From contig JADKGW010000001.1 of the NCBI GenBank assembly GCA_016722075.1, positions 5,022,001 to 5,086,000 of the forward strand: a stretch of 64,000 nucleotides of DNA. The letters run 5' to 3'. The notes beneath the pieces are model-generated. The model ran no database searches. It was given only the letters and a program-made list of their open reading frames with translations, and was not told the DNA's origin. The stretch is from Candidatus Kouleothrix ribensis (GTDB taxonomy: Bacteria; Chloroflexota; Chloroflexia; Chloroflexales; Roseiflexaceae). Both the position numbers and the translations under genes were made by a program. Shown in pieces: positions 1 to 10,786 of the stretch (position 1 is its first letter; each line of letters opens with the position of its first letter).

Positions 1-31
1 CGCGAACGGCACGTTCACCTTCGTCAAGTAA
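1..31 (+). CDS. C-terminal end of a solute-binding protein (partial)
   Basis: An open frame entering from the left edge reads ANGTFTFVK and stops at TAA (29-31). Only nine residues are visible, so the family cannot be read directly. The livHMGF genes that follow on the same strand make a branched-chain amino-acid type periplasmic/lipoprotein binding protein the likely identity, because these operons usually begin with it. This is inference from context. Confidence 0.45.
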   Translation, partial: ANGTFTFVK

Positions 32-67
32 TCGGCTCAACCTTAGAGCGGTGCGCTATCTTTTCGT

Positions 68-104
68 TTTCGGTGTTTGCGCTCTGCGAGCGCAAACACC
101 GAAA
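68..104. repeat. Perfect 17-bp stem-loop between binding protein and livH
   Basis: Bases 68-84 are the exact reverse complement of 88-104, leaving a 3-nt TGC loop. The hairpin sits between the stop of the upstream gene (31) and the livH start (158). No T-run follows, so it is not a standard terminator. It could protect the 3' end of the binding-protein message and lower livHMGF expression, as happens with intercistronic hairpins in other ABC operons. It also resembles the other 3-nt-loop hairpins in this window. Confidence 0.75.
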
Positions 105-157
105 CATTAGGATTCACGCAGGCGCAAAAAAACCGCCTGCATAAACCCATCAACCAA

Positions 158-1132
158 ATGAATACGACCCTGCTCTTACAGCAGTTCCTCAACGGCCTCG
201 CGATCGGTGGTGTCTACGCGATCTTCGCGCTGGGCTACACGCTGGTCTTCTCGATTCTGCGGATCATCAACTTCGCGCATGGCGCGGTGTTCACCCTCGG
301 CGCGTACTTCACCTACCTGCTAACCGGCTCAGTCGTCAATACAAACGGCGTGCTGGCCGGGCTGTTTCGCGAGCTATTCGGCCGGCCAGGGCTACCACTC
401 GCGCTGCCATTCGTTGTGGCCATGATCGCCGGGGCCGGGCTGGCCGGGCTGACGGGCGTAGCGATCGAGCGGCTGGCGTTTCGCCCGCTGCGCGCGCGCG
501 GCGCCGACCCGCTGCTGACGCTGGTGTCGAGCCTGGGTGTGGCAATTGCGCTGGTGAATATGATCCAGTACCTGTTCGGCGCCGAGATCTACACCTTTCC
601 GGCTAACCCCTTCGGCGCACTGCCGGCCGCCGTGAACTTCGGTGGGCCGGGCCGGCCGGTGCCGGTGCGCACGGTGCAGATCATTATCTTCGGTGTGTCG
701 ATGCTGATTGTGGTGGTGCTGACCCTCCTGATCAACGCTACACGCACCGGCAAGGCGCTGCGCGCGGTGGCCGAAGATGGCGTGACCGCCAGCCTGCTGG
801 GGATCAACACCGACCGGCTGATCCTGCTGACATTCTTTCTGAGCGGGTTTCTGGGCGGCATTGCCGGCACGCTGGTCGGGCTGAGCGTAAGCATCGCCGG
901 GCCATACTTCGGCATAGCGTTCGGCCTGAAGGGGCTGGCGGTGATCGTGCTGGGTGGCCTGGGCGACATCCCCGGCGCGGTGGTTGGCGGCTTCGTGATC
1001 GGGCTGGCCGAGGCGTTTGTGCCGGCGCAGTATGTGGCGTACAAAGACGCGGTGGCCTTCGCGCTCTTGTTCATTATGCTGCTGGCCCGGCCGCAGGGCC
1101 TGCTGGGGCGCGCCATAGTACAAAAAGTATGA
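158..1132 (+). CDS. livH: Branched-chain amino-acid ABC transporter permease LivH
   Basis: This is an integral-membrane permease of the BPD_transp_2 family, one of the two membrane subunits of a branched-chain amino acid or amide ABC importer. The 324-aa protein is almost entirely hydrophobic. It has the N-terminal block LNGLAIGGVYAIFALGYTL typical of LivH. Its cytoplasmic coupling region (RAVAEDGVTASLLGINTDR) precedes more membrane segments rich in Gly. The ATG at 158 is preferred over an upstream in-frame TTG at 77, because that TTG lies inside a perfect hairpin and adds unrelated residues. The Shine-Dalgarno sequence is weak. It overlaps livM by 4 bp. The family is certain; the substrate is inferred. 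Confidence 0.93.
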   Translation: MNTTLLLQQFLNGLAIGGVYAIFALGYTLVFSILRIINFAHGAVFTLGAYFTYLLTGSVVNTNGVLAGLFRELFGRPGLPLALPFVVAMIAGAGLAGLTGVAIERLAFRPLRARGADPLLTLVSSLGVAIALVNMIQYLFGAEIYTFPANPFGALPAAVNFGGPGRPVPVRTVQIIIFGVSMLIVVVLTLLINATRTGKALRAVAEDGVTASLLGINTDRLILLTFFLSGFLGGIAGTLVGLSVSIAGPYFGIAFGLKGLAVIVLGGLGDIPGAVVGGFVIGLAEAFVPAQYVAYKDAVAFALLFIMLLARPQGLLGRAIVQKV

Positions 1133-2055
1133 CCGCTTTTATCAATACTTACGGCTTTCTGATCACCTCGATGGTGCTGGCGGCAATGCTGGCGCTCTCG
1201 CTGTACCTGCCCCTCATGGCCGGGCAGCTCTCGCTTGCCGGGCCGGGCTTCTATGCCCTGGGCGGCTATATTGCCGCTGTTATGTCGACCAAATACTTTC
1301 CGCCGAGCGCAGGCGGCTTCCCGATCTGGCAGTTGCTGGTCGAGATCGCGCTGGCTGCGCTGGCCTCGGGCGTGCTGGCGGTAGTGGTAGGCGTGCCGGC
1401 GCTCCGGCTGCGCGGGATCTACCTAGCCCTAGCGACGATCGCGTTTGTCGAGATCTTGCGGGTGCTGTCGTTGAACCTCGAGATCACCGGCGGTGCCGTC
1501 GGCATCTTCGGCATCCCGCAGCCATTCCGCACGCAGGTGGGCTACCTGCAGATCGCCGGGCCGATGCTGCTACTGAGCATGTTCTTCGTGTACCGGCTCG
1601 AGCGCATCCGCGTCGGGCGCGCGTTCATCGCCATCCGCGAAGACGAGCTGGCAGCCGATGCGATGGGCATCAGCCCGACGCGCTACAAGGTGCTGGCGTT
1701 TACCATGGGCGCGGTGCTGGCCGGCATGGTCGGCGCGATCAGCGCGCACTTTCTAAACACCTGGAATGCGCGCCAGGGCACCTTCGATGCCAGCATCAGC
1801 TACCTGGCGTTTGTGCTGATCGGCGGCTCGCGCACCTTCGTCGGCCCGGTGGTGGGTGGCCTGGTGCTCACAGCGCTGCCCGAGCTGCTGCGCGCCCTGG
1901 CCGGGTTGGGCGGGTTGCCGGCCTGGCTGGTGCAGTTCTTGCGCGATGGCCGGCTGATCATCTTCGGACTGCTGATCGCGCTCGGCACGGTGTTCTTTCC
2001 ACAGGGGCTGATCACGCCCGACATGCTGAGCCGCTGGCGGAGGAACGGCCCATGA
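1129..2055 (+). CDS. livM: Branched-chain amino-acid ABC transporter permease LivM
   Basis: This is the second membrane subunit of the importer, 308 aa, with about eight to ten predicted hydrophobic segments. The family motif is visible in [19 protein letters not shown] followed by the [18 protein letters not shown] segment, which is the contact region for the ATPase subunits. Start and stop overlap the neighbouring genes by ATGA on both sides (1129-1132 and 2052-2055), indicating translational coupling with livH and livG. The protein is shorter than E. coli LivM because it lacks that protein's N-terminal extension, which is common outside Proteobacteria. Confidence 0.93.
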   Translation: MTAFINTYGFLITSMVLAAMLALSLYLPLMAGQLSLAGPGFYALGGYIAAVMSTKYFPPSAGGFPIWQLLVEIALAALASGVLAVVVGVPALRLRGIYLALATIAFVEILRVLSLNLEITGGAVGIFGIPQPFRTQVGYLQIAGPMLLLSMFFVYRLERIRVGRAFIAIREDELAADAMGISPTRYKVLAFTMGAVLAGMVGAISAHFLNTWNARQGTFDASISYLAFVLIGGSRTFVGPVVGGLVLTALPELLRALAGLGGLPAWLVQFLRDGRLIIFGLLIALGTVFFPQGLITPDMLSRWRRNGP

Positions 2056-2855
2056 CCGAGGCAGCGCCCGGCGCCACGGCCGCGCCACCCGCCGCAGACA
2101 CCGTGCTGGAGGCACGCGGCATGACCCGGCGCTTCGGCGGCCTGGTGGCGGTGAATAATGTCTCGTTCGACGTGCGGCGCGGCGAGATCTTCGGCCTGAT
2201 CGGGCCAAACGGCGCAGGCAAGACCACGCTGTTCAACCTGATCACCGGGCTGACACTGCCAAGCAGCGGCACACTGCTGTATCGCGGCACGAACATCACC
2301 GGGCAGCGCCCGCACCGGATCGCGGCCCAGGGCATCGCGCGCACCTTCCAGAACATCCGCCTGTTTGGCGAGCTGTCGGCGCTTCAGAATGTGATGATCG
2401 CCCAGCACGTACACACGCGCACCGGCATACTCGGCGGCGTATTCGGCCTGCCGCCGTCGCCCCAGGAAGAGCGCAGCGTGCGCACCCGCGCGCACGAACT
2501 GCTCGAGCTGGTGGGCCTGGCCGGCCGTGCCCAGAACAAAGCCCGCAACTTCGCCTATGGCGACCAGAGGCGGCTCGAGATCGCGCGGGCGCTGGCGCTC
2601 AGGCCGCAGGTGCTGCTGCTCGATGAGCCGGCCGCCGGCATGAACCCGAACGAGAAGCAGGCCCTGACCGAGTTCATTCGCCGCGTGCGCACCGATTTTA
2701 ACCTGACCATCCTGCTGATCGAGCATCACGTGCCGCTGGTGATGGGCCTGTGCGACCGGATCGCCGTGCTCGACTTCGGCCAGCTCATTGCGCTCGGCGA
2801 CCCGGCCCATGTGCAGAACGACCCGGCCGTGATCGAAGCGTACCTGGGCGAATGA
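2052..2855 (+). CDS. livG: Branched-chain amino-acid ABC transporter ATPase LivG
   Basis: This is a 267-aa cytoplasmic ATPase. Walker A (GPNGAGKTT) is at residues 51-59, the LivG-type signature [13 protein letters not shown] is present, and Walker B is [14 protein letters not shown], followed by the H-loop LIEHH. The AAGMNP stretch after Walker B separates LivG from LivF. A low-complexity Ala/Pro N-terminus of about 17 residues precedes the domain. The start overlaps the livM stop. With LivF it energises transport through LivH/LivM. Confidence 0.94.
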   Translation: MTEAAPGATAAPPAADTVLEARGMTRRFGGLVAVNNVSFDVRRGEIFGLIGPNGAGKTTLFNLITGLTLPSSGTLLYRGTNITGQRPHRIAAQGIARTFQNIRLFGELSALQNVMIAQHVHTRTGILGGVFGLPPSPQEERSVRTRAHELLELVGLAGRAQNKARNFAYGDQRRLEIARALALRPQVLLLDEPAAGMNPNEKQALTEFIRRVRTDFNLTILLIEHHVPLVMGLCDRIAVLDFGQLIALGDPAHVQNDPAVIEAYLGE

Positions 2856-2870
2856 TCGTTCGGCTCATCT

Positions 2871-2889
2871 ACCGGCGGGGTATGCCGGT
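2871..2889. repeat. Small intercistronic hairpin between livG and livF
   Basis: A 6-bp GC stem (2871-2876 with 2884-2889) and a 7-nt loop lie in the 64-bp gap between livG and livF, the only real gap inside the permease/ATPase cluster. It may set the differential stability of the livF message. No T-run follows. Confidence 0.4.
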
Positions 2890-2919
2890 TAATCTGTGTA
2901 ATCCGTGGATGAGCACACA

Positions 2920-3630
2920 ATGACAATGCTGCTCGAACTCAAACAGCTCAGCGTCAACTACGGCGGCATCCAGGCCGTCCAGAACGTCTCGCTGCAGGTG
3001 CAGGCCGGCGAAGTGGTGACACTAATCGGCGCGAACGGTGCGGGTAAAACCACCACGCTGCGGGCGATCTCGCGGCTGATCAACCCGCGCAGCGGCACGA
3101 TCATATACGATGGGCACGAGATCACGCGTGCGCGGCCCGACCAGGCCGTGCGCATGGGTATTGCGCAAAGCCCCGAGGGCCGGCGTATGCTGGCGCGCCA
3201 GACGGTGCTCGACAATTTGCAGCTAGGGGCCTACACCCGCCGTGATCGCGCCGGCATTGCCGCCGACATCGAACAGCAGTTCAAGCGCTTCCCGCGCCTG
3301 GCCGAGCGCGCCAACCAACTGGCCGGCACACTCTCGGGCGGCGAGCAGCAGATGTTGGCGATTGCCCGCGCGCTGATGAGCCGGCCGCGGCTATTGCTGC
3401 TCGACGAGCCGTCGCTCGGGCTGGCGCCGCTGTTTGTGCGCGAGATCTTCGCGATCATCCGCGAGCTGCACGCTGCCGGCGTCACCATCCTGCTGGTCGA
3501 ACAGAATGCCAACCTGGCGCTCCAGAGCGCCGATCGCGGCTATGTGCTCGAGGCCGGCCAGCTCACGATCGCTGGTGCCGCGAGCGACCTGCTGAACGAC
3601 GAGCGTGTGCGCCGGGCCTACCTGGGCTAA
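2920..3630 (+). CDS. livF: Branched-chain amino-acid ABC transporter ATPase LivF
   Basis: This is the second ATPase subunit, 236 aa from the ATG at 2920. Walker A GANGAGKTT is at residues 37-45, the ABC signature is LSGGEQQMLAIARAL, and Walker B is LLLLDEPSLGLAP; this SLGLAP sequence is characteristic of LivF. An in-frame GTG at 2905 would add five residues. The ATG at 2926 is also possible, and no strong ribosome-binding site decides between them. It is the last gene of the operon, and its stop codon lies inside an inverted repeat shared with the convergent neighbour. Confidence 0.93.
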   Translation: MTMLLELKQLSVNYGGIQAVQNVSLQVQAGEVVTLIGANGAGKTTTLRAISRLINPRSGTIIYDGHEITRARPDQAVRMGIAQSPEGRRMLARQTVLDNLQLGAYTRRDRAGIAADIEQQFKRFPRLAERANQLAGTLSGGEQQMLAIARALMSRPRLLLLDEPSLGLAPLFVREIFAIIRELHAAGVTILLVEQNANLALQSADRGYVLEAGQLTIAGAASDLLNDERVRRAYLG

Positions 3631-3683
3631 AGCGCAGGCTGCGACGCATCGTAGCCTGGCGCTACCCGCCCTGCGCTTTAGCC
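3625..3683. terminator. Inverted repeat spanning two convergent stop codons
   Basis: Bases 3625-3638 are the exact reverse complement of 3670-3683 (14 bp), enclosing a second smaller hairpin at about 3638-3656. The left arm contains the livF stop (3628-3630). The right arm lies inside the end of the convergent O-antigen-ligase gene, which stops at 3662. The symmetric position between converging genes fits a bidirectional terminator, but there is no T-run on either strand. Confidence 0.5.
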
Positions 3684-6600
3684 GTGAAGAAGTTGACCAG
3701 ACTCTGGTAGGCGTTGAGCTGATCTTGCGAGGCGCGCTGCTGCTGGGCCAGCGCCAGCATGCTCTGCGCCTGGCTGGCTGCCTGGGCATACTGCTGGGTT
3801 TCGCTCAGCACCAGTGTATAGTTGCGCCGCGCATCGATATTCTGCGGCTGCAGCTGCGTCCAGCGCGCGAATGCGCTCGTGGCGCTGGGCAGATCATTCA
3901 GGCGCACCGACAGCAACCCGATGAACGACTGGAGCGTGGCATCGTCGGGCTGCTTCGTGGCCGCATCAACATACGCGCCCCGCAGCCGCGCAAGCTGGTC
4001 GGGCTGATCGCGCAGGCTATCGGCCACCGCCGATACCTGGGTATCGATCGCGTGCGGGTTAGCGGCGATCAGCTTGAGGTACTGGTCGACGGCCTCGGCC
4101 GTGCGGCCCTGCAGCCGCAGCACCTCCGACAGGCGCAGATCGGTGTCGGCGTAGCGTGGGTCGAGCTGCTTCGACTTCGCCAGTAGCTCGCTGGCCTGCT
4201 GGTAGTAGCTCTGCGACTCGGCGTCGTTGCCCTGGGTATGCAGATAGTTGCCCATCAGCGCCAGCGCGCTGGCATACTCGTTCAGGATCGTCACGTCCTG
4301 CGGCGCGATCGCAATCCCCTGCCGGTACCATTCGATCGAATCGCGCAGTTGCGCGGGGTTCTGCTCGAGCCGGCCAAACCAGAAGTTGTGCAGCCGCGCC
4401 AGGTTTGCGTAGTGATCCTTGTTCAGGGTGTTGAGCTGGCGGGCACGCTCAAGCACCGCCTGGGCGTAGCTGATGGTCTCCAGGGGCGCCTGCTGATACA
4501 CCAGCTGCTCGGCGGCCTGCGCATTTGCCGTATCGAGCAGGTCGTTGACGCTGGCGTTAGGCTTGGGCTGGCCCAGCTGGCCATTGGCCGACTGGCGTTT
4601 GACATCGGCCAGGCTCATGAGGCTGCGGCCCAGGTTCAGGTAGTAGAAATCCTGGCGCGGCTCCATGCGGATCGCGTCGAGGTAGTAGCCTGTGCCCAGC
4701 AACAGCTGCTCGTAGTTCGAGTTGGGGTTGTCGCTGAGAATCTGGCCCTGCTGGAAACGCATATCGGCATAGACATTGTCGGCGTTGAAGAACCACACGC
4801 CCGCCAGCGCGAACACGCCGATCAGGCCGTATACCAGCAGTTTGAGTGGGTTGGCGCTGCTGGCCGCGCGCCCGCGCGCGGCGCGGCCCTGGGCTGCCCC
4901 GCGGGTCACCGCGCCCTGGCGGCGGCCACCCCGATTAGCGGCACCCTTGGGCGCTGCCGGCGCCTCGGCGGCCGGCTCGGGCACCAGCGCCGGCTCGGCG
5001 CGGTCGAGCGAGTACTGGCCGGCCAGCCCGCCCGCCACCACAATCACGGCGAGCGTGACCCACAGCATCATCAGCGTCGAGACGATCGGGATGCCGGTGA
5101 GGCCCTCGACGCTATGACCGGCCACAATCGCAACCCCGGCAATACACAGCACCTGAATGCGCCAATCATCGACACGGCCGATCAGCCGCCAGGCCAGCGC
5201 GAAAAAGCTGATAATCACGAACAGGTAGCCGGCCAGCCCAAGCACGCCTTTCGTCACCAGCTCATCGAGGTACGCCTCGTGCGAGCGGTCGGGCGAAGCG
5301 CCGCGCGCCTCGATATTCGCCAGCGCGGGCGGGTAGAACCGGTTAAACGCCACGAACATGCTCTCAGGCCCCCAGCCGATCAGCATACGCAGCGGGTCAG
5401 AAGTAATCAGCGCCACCGCGCCGCCGGCCTTATCGTCGCCGGTCCAGATCAGCCGGCGTACCAGGCCGGTGCCGGTATCGGTTTCGAGCAGCGTGCCCAT
5501 ACGGCCGATATACGGCACGCTGCGCAGCTGCTGGAACACCGGCGCGTTCGAGACGTTGAACGCAGCCACGAAGGCGCCGAGCACCAGCACCAGCACGACC
5601 TCGCCGATCAGCAGGTTGCGATACAGCCCGGCCGCCGCCCCGCCGCGCGCATGCCGGTACGCGCGCCAGAGCAGCAGCGTGAAGAAGACAAACAGCGCGG
5701 CGCCCATGCCGATCCACGGCCCGCGGCTCTGGGTGTAGAAGATCGTCAGCAACAGAAAGCCGCTAATCACCAGCATGCCCAGGCCCTGGAGCTGCAGCAG
5801 CCGGCGCGAGGGCGCGGCGCGGCGCGGCAGTGTATAGAACAGCGCATAGGCTGCCGCCACCAGCACCAGCGCGCCGATCAGCCAGATTGGCCAGTTGGCG
5901 TCGTCGCGGCCTGGCCGCGACTGCACGACCTGGGCGCCGGCAGCCTGGCCGAGCAGATAGGCCAGGCCCAACAGCAGCGTGAAGCCGAGCAGCAGCAGCC
6001 CTGGCCAGATCAGCCCGGCGCTGCGATCGGACGCGTGCGGGCGCAGCGTCGGCACAATATACAGGCCGCACACAACGATCAGCGCAGCCGGGTAGACCCA
6101 CCAGTAGCGCAGGTCGGGCACGTTGGTGGCCACGTCGAACGAGCGCACCACCGCGCCAAACTTCGTGACGGCCAGCAGCAGTGCCAGGCTGCCGAGCGTC
6201 AGCAGCAGGTAGGCCGCGCCCCAGCCGAAATCGGCGCGATCACCCGGCTCGGTGGCCTGGCGCGCCGCGTGGAAGGCCGTAACCACACGGTAGAGCGCGA
6301 ACGGCACAATCATCAGCAGGTAGGCCGCGACAAAGATCGAGTTGCCCATGGTCGAGGCCACGCGCGAGATCACGTCGCCTTTCCATGGCAGCGGGTCGAT
6401 CTGGTAGTGTTGCACCAGGCCATAGCCGATCGCCGGCAGGCTGCCCAGGATCGCCACCGTGATCAGCCGCTCGAGCTGCTCGCGGCGGCGCAGCGTCAGC
6501 ACGATCAGCGTCGCCAGGCCCATGTACGAAAGGTTGGTGTAGGTGCCCTGTAGGCGCTGGTACGACCCCCAGAAGCTGGTGCCGGGCACTACCGATGTAG

Positions 6601-6919
6601 CAGTGGTGACGAGGAATATCAGCGCGTACAGCCCGGTGGGCAGCGCCAGCGGTATAGCGGTAAGCTGCCGCCACCAGGCCCGCGTGGCACCGCCAGAAGC
6701 CGCACTTGCGGCCGGGCGCCGCCCCGAAGCCTCGAGTACACGGACGAGCGCGGCAGCGGCCATGATCAGCACGATTGCGCGTAGCGAGGTGGCTTTATCC
6801 GGCTCGAAGTGCCGCGACGAGAGCAGGTTGAAGTAGCTGGGGATGAGCACCAGGGCCAGCAGCCAGCCGCCCTCGATAATCCGTTCGCACCAGGCAGCGA
6901 TAATGGTCTGTCGTTGCAA
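3662..6919 (-). CDS. O-antigen ligase-like membrane protein with C-terminal TPR domain
   Basis: This 1085-aa protein has about 12-14 hydrophobic segments in the first 640 residues. The Wzy/WaaL-type signatures TQSRGPWIGMGAALFVFF and SHEAYLDELVTKGVLGLAGY mark the O-antigen ligase/polymerase fold. A basic, Ala/Pro-rich linker and one more hydrophobic helix lead to a C-terminal half made of TPR units (for example EWYRQGIAIAPQDVTILNEYA and LLAKSKQLDPRYADTDLRL). This membrane-plus-TPR layout is known from glycan ligases acting on surface polymers or glycoproteins. The substrate is unknown. No other glycan genes lie next to it. It is convergent with livF and upstream of nothing obvious in the same pathway. 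Confidence 0.8.
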   Translation of the reverse strand: MQRQTIIAAWCERIIEGGWLLALVLIPSYFNLLSSRHFEPDKATSLRAIVLIMAAAALVRVLEASGRRPAASAASGGATRAWWRQLTAIPLALPTGLYALIFLVTTATSVVPGTSFWGSYQRLQGTYTNLSYMGLATLIVLTLRRREQLERLITVAILGSLPAIGYGLVQHYQIDPLPWKGDVISRVASTMGNSIFVAAYLLMIVPFALYRVVTAFHAARQATEPGDRADFGWGAAYLLLTLGSLALLLAVTKFGAVVRSFDVATNVPDLRYWWVYPAALIVVCGLYIVPTLRPHASDRSAGLIWPGLLLLGFTLLLGLAYLLGQAAGAQVVQSRPGRDDANWPIWLIGALVLVAAAYALFYTLPRRAAPSRRLLQLQGLGMLVISGFLLLTIFYTQSRGPWIGMGAALFVFFTLLLWRAYRHARGGAAAGLYRNLLIGEVVLVLVLGAFVAAFNVSNAPVFQQLRSVPYIGRMGTLLETDTGTGLVRRLIWTGDDKAGGAVALITSDPLRMLIGWGPESMFVAFNRFYPPALANIEARGASPDRSHEAYLDELVTKGVLGLAGYLFVIISFFALAWRLIGRVDDWRIQVLCIAGVAIVAGHSVEGLTGIPIVSTLMMLWVTLAVIVVAGGLAGQYSLDRAEPALVPEPAAEAPAAPKGAANRGGRRQGAVTRGAAQGRAARGRAASSANPLKLLVYGLIGVFALAGVWFFNADNVYADMRFQQGQILSDNPNSNYEQLLLGTGYYLDAIRMEPRQDFYYLNLGRSLMSLADVKRQSANGQLGQPKPNASVNDLLDTANAQAAEQLVYQQAPLETISYAQAVLERARQLNTLNKDHYANLARLHNFWFGRLEQNPAQLRDSIEWYRQGIAIAPQDVTILNEYASALALMGNYLHTQGNDAESQSYYQQASELLAKSKQLDPRYADTDLRLSEVLRLQGRTAEAVDQYLKLIAANPHAIDTQVSAVADSLRDQPDQLARLRGAYVDAATKQPDDATLQSFIGLLSVRLNDLPSATSAFARWTQLQPQNIDARRNYTLVLSETQQYAQAASQAQSMLALAQQQRASQDQLNAYQSLVNFFTAKAQGG

Positions 6920-6971
6920 CCAGGGGCCTCCTATAACGAAGGGAAAGCCAAGAGAAACTACAACCGATACG

Positions 6972-8807
<1,836 letters not shown>

Positions 8808-9217
8808 GCGTACTGTTCAACGAACGGTTTGATCCAGCCAATTGCCGCCACGATTGGGCGAACGAGGCCGTGAGCTGCGGCGAGGTACACGTGCACCGCC
8901 GCGCGCCCAACCAACCACCCCGGCGCCATGGCGGTTGCATTGTACCATAACGGCCAGGGCGCGGCAACGCAGGCCGGCCAAGCGAGTGCGGTTTCAGCGC
9001 ATTAGGATGAGGTACACAAACACATGTTCTACGTTGCAGGTGGCCCGGAACTAATCGCTTTCACCCGAAATGAGACCATCACGGCACCACGACGCCACAT
9101 ATATGCGGCATGCGCTCCTTATGTTATGTCAATCTTCGGACTGCCGATTATGCGCAATTACGATCGCGCCGGCGCGCCGTTATGGCAAGTAGCCCTAGCC
9201 CTCACTTGTGCGGGGGG
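8808..9217. other. Intergenic region upstream of recN
   Basis: These 410 bases separate recN from the CDP-alcohol phosphatidyltransferase. Apart from the recN promoter candidate I see no conserved gene, tRNA or long repeat. Short open frames here lack ribosome-binding sites and coding character. Confidence 0.5.
8939..8967 (-). promoter_or_regulatory. Candidate recN promoter with extended -10
   Basis: On the minus strand TTGCCG (8967-8962) is followed after 17 bp by TACAAT (8944-8939), preceded by TGG, which makes an extended -10 element. The predicted start near 8932 leaves a leader of about 125 nt before recN. No SOS box was recognised. Confidence 0.45.
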
Positions 9218-9856
9218 CTACACCAGCCCCTGGCGCTTGGGCAGGCGCGGGCGGCGCTGATCGCCCAGGATGACTCGGCGGGCGTACAATAAGCGTTGGA
9301 GCGCCGTGATATGTGAGAACACCCCGACAGCAATCACGGCCCATTGTAGCAAGCCGAGCTGCGGGAAGAACGGCTGCAGCAACATGCCTATCACCAGCGC
9401 GGTCAGCTTCTCGGGGCGGCCGGCAAAGCCGACATCGCACGAAGCGACCTTACCGCTGGCCTCGGCGCGTGCGCGCACATAGCTGGCCATCACCATGCCG
9501 AACAGCGCGAACATCGACCAGCCGGGTGCCACCACGCCGCTGAGCATGATGCCGAGCAGAATAAAGAACTCAGCGTAGCGATCAACGACGTGGTCGAACA
9601 GCATGCCGGCCGGGCTAGAAAGATCGCCAGCGCGCGCGGTAGCGCCATCGAGCACATCGGCGGCAGTCATGAGCAAAATGAGCAGCACTCCCACCAGAAA
9701 GGCCCGGCGCGACACGGCGTATGCTGCGATTCCGCCCATACATAGGCTGATCAGTGTCAGCATGTCGGGTGTCAGCCCGATACGCAAGCACAGGCGGCCA
9801 AGCGGGATGGTAATCTGCTCGTAGGTCGCACGAAAGCGAGTAAGCGTCGGTTTCAT
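9218..9856 (-). CDS. CDP-alcohol phosphatidyltransferase family membrane protein
   Basis: This membrane enzyme transfers a phosphatidyl or phospho-alcohol group from a CDP-linked donor. It is 212 aa. The full family motif D-x2-DG-x2-AR-x8-G-x3-D-x3-D is present in the stretch starting DVLDGATARAGD and ending FDHVVDR, with several flanking hydrophobic helices. The start at 9856 has a good ribosome-binding site (GGGAG) and lies one base after the stop of the PfkB kinase gene, so the two are co-transcribed. The acceptor could be glycerol-phosphate, inositol-phosphate or another alcohol; the sequence alone does not decide this. Confidence 0.88.
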   Translation of the reverse strand: MKPTLTRFRATYEQITIPLGRLCLRIGLTPDMLTLISLCMGGIAAYAVSRRAFLVGVLLILLMTAADVLDGATARAGDLSSPAGMLFDHVVDRYAEFFILLGIMLSGVVAPGWSMFALFGMVMASYVRARAEASGKVASCDVGFAGRPEKLTALVIGMLLQPFFPQLGLLQWAVIAVGVFSHITALQRLLYARRVILGDQRRPRLPKRQGLV

Positions 9857-9857
9857 G

Positions 9858-10763
9858 TTATCTCCCTTGCAGCTCAAACAGGGCCGCTACACGTCGCTCA
9901 ACTTCCTCGCGATCGATCGGTGCATCGGGGCCGGTATGCTCGATCCAGATCGAAGCGGTGGCCGCGCCATAACAACCGGCCCGAAACAGAGCGGCCGGAT
10001 CTTGAAGATAGGCATGCACAAAGCCGGCCATATAGGTATCGCCTGCGCCGGTTGGGTCGTGCGCATTGGTTGCATATGCCGGGATACGATAGCGCTGCTG
10101 GCCATCATCGAGCAGCGACCCGGCCTCGGCGAGCGTGATAATCGCAATCGCGCAGCCTAGCGCCTTGAGCCGGCGCAGCGCCTCGGCGCCATCGGCGCGC
10201 GGGTTGACGCCGGTTATCACCTCGGCCTCGAGCTCGTTGGCCTTGATAACACGAAACAGCGGCGCAATCTGCGCGAGTTCGGGCGGGTAGAAATGCTCGA
10301 TACGCCCATGCCGGCCTACCCGGCGCAGCAGGCCTTGCGGATCGAGGAACAAGGGAGCATGGCTGGCCGCATGCACCTGCTCGATCAGCTCGAACGAGGT
10401 CTCTTGCAAGATCGGGCCGATAATAATCGCCGCCGCCGTGGTACACACCGGTGGAACACGCTCGATCGGCGCAGCCTGGCCGAGCAAGTCGAGCGTACGA
10501 TCGCCGCGTTCGTCGTAGATCAGCCCGAACCCGCCGGTCTGTGCGCATAGCTCGGTGACCGCCTCGATACGATAGTGCGCCAGGTCGGCAGTATAGCGTG
10601 CATAGTAGTCGGTGCCGATACAGCCAACCAGGGTAGTGGCGTGGCCGAGCCGCGACAGCGCAAGGCAGCCATTGGTCGAGCAGCCAGACAGGACGCGCTC
10701 GCCGGTTGTTACCGACGGGGTTTTGATATAATCGTAGACGGGATTACCAAATGCGACGATCAT
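9858..10763 (-). CDS. PfkB/ribokinase-family carbohydrate kinase
   Basis: This 301-aa sugar or nucleoside kinase has the N-terminal family region (GNPVYDYIKTP, then SGCSTNGCLALSRLGH, where the glycine-rich GG is altered). The C-terminal ATP/anion-hole signature DPTGAGDTYMAGF includes the catalytic Asp of GAGD. The substrate is unknown. Its tight coupling to a CDP-alcohol phosphatidyltransferase (1-bp gap) and position directly after parB suggest one transcript. A role in making a phosphorylated polar head group for the downstream transferase is plausible but is only inference. Confidence 0.85.
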   Translation of the reverse strand: MIVAFGNPVYDYIKTPSVTTGERVLSGCSTNGCLALSRLGHATTLVGCIGTDYYARYTADLAHYRIEAVTELCAQTGGFGLIYDERGDRTLDLLGQAAPIERVPPVCTTAAAIIIGPILQETSFELIEQVHAASHAPLFLDPQGLLRRVGRHGRIEHFYPPELAQIAPLFRVIKANELEAEVITGVNPRADGAEALRRLKALGCAIAIITLAEAGSLLDDGQQRYRIPAYATNAHDPTGAGDTYMAGFVHAYLQDPAALFRAGCYGAATASIWIEHTGPDAPIDREEVERRVAALFELQGR

Positions 10764-10786
10764 AGCGAGTACTTTCTGGATCAGAA

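Noticed and set aside
4238..6553. 771-aa open frame on the plus strand
   Set aside because: It lies antisense to the O-antigen-ligase/TPR gene, has Gln/Arg/His-rich composition typical of the opposite strand of GC-rich genes, and has no domain or ribosome-binding site.
9024..9260. Small protein gene upstream of recN
   Set aside because: No ribosome-binding site or family resemblance, and the frame runs into the convergent transferase gene.
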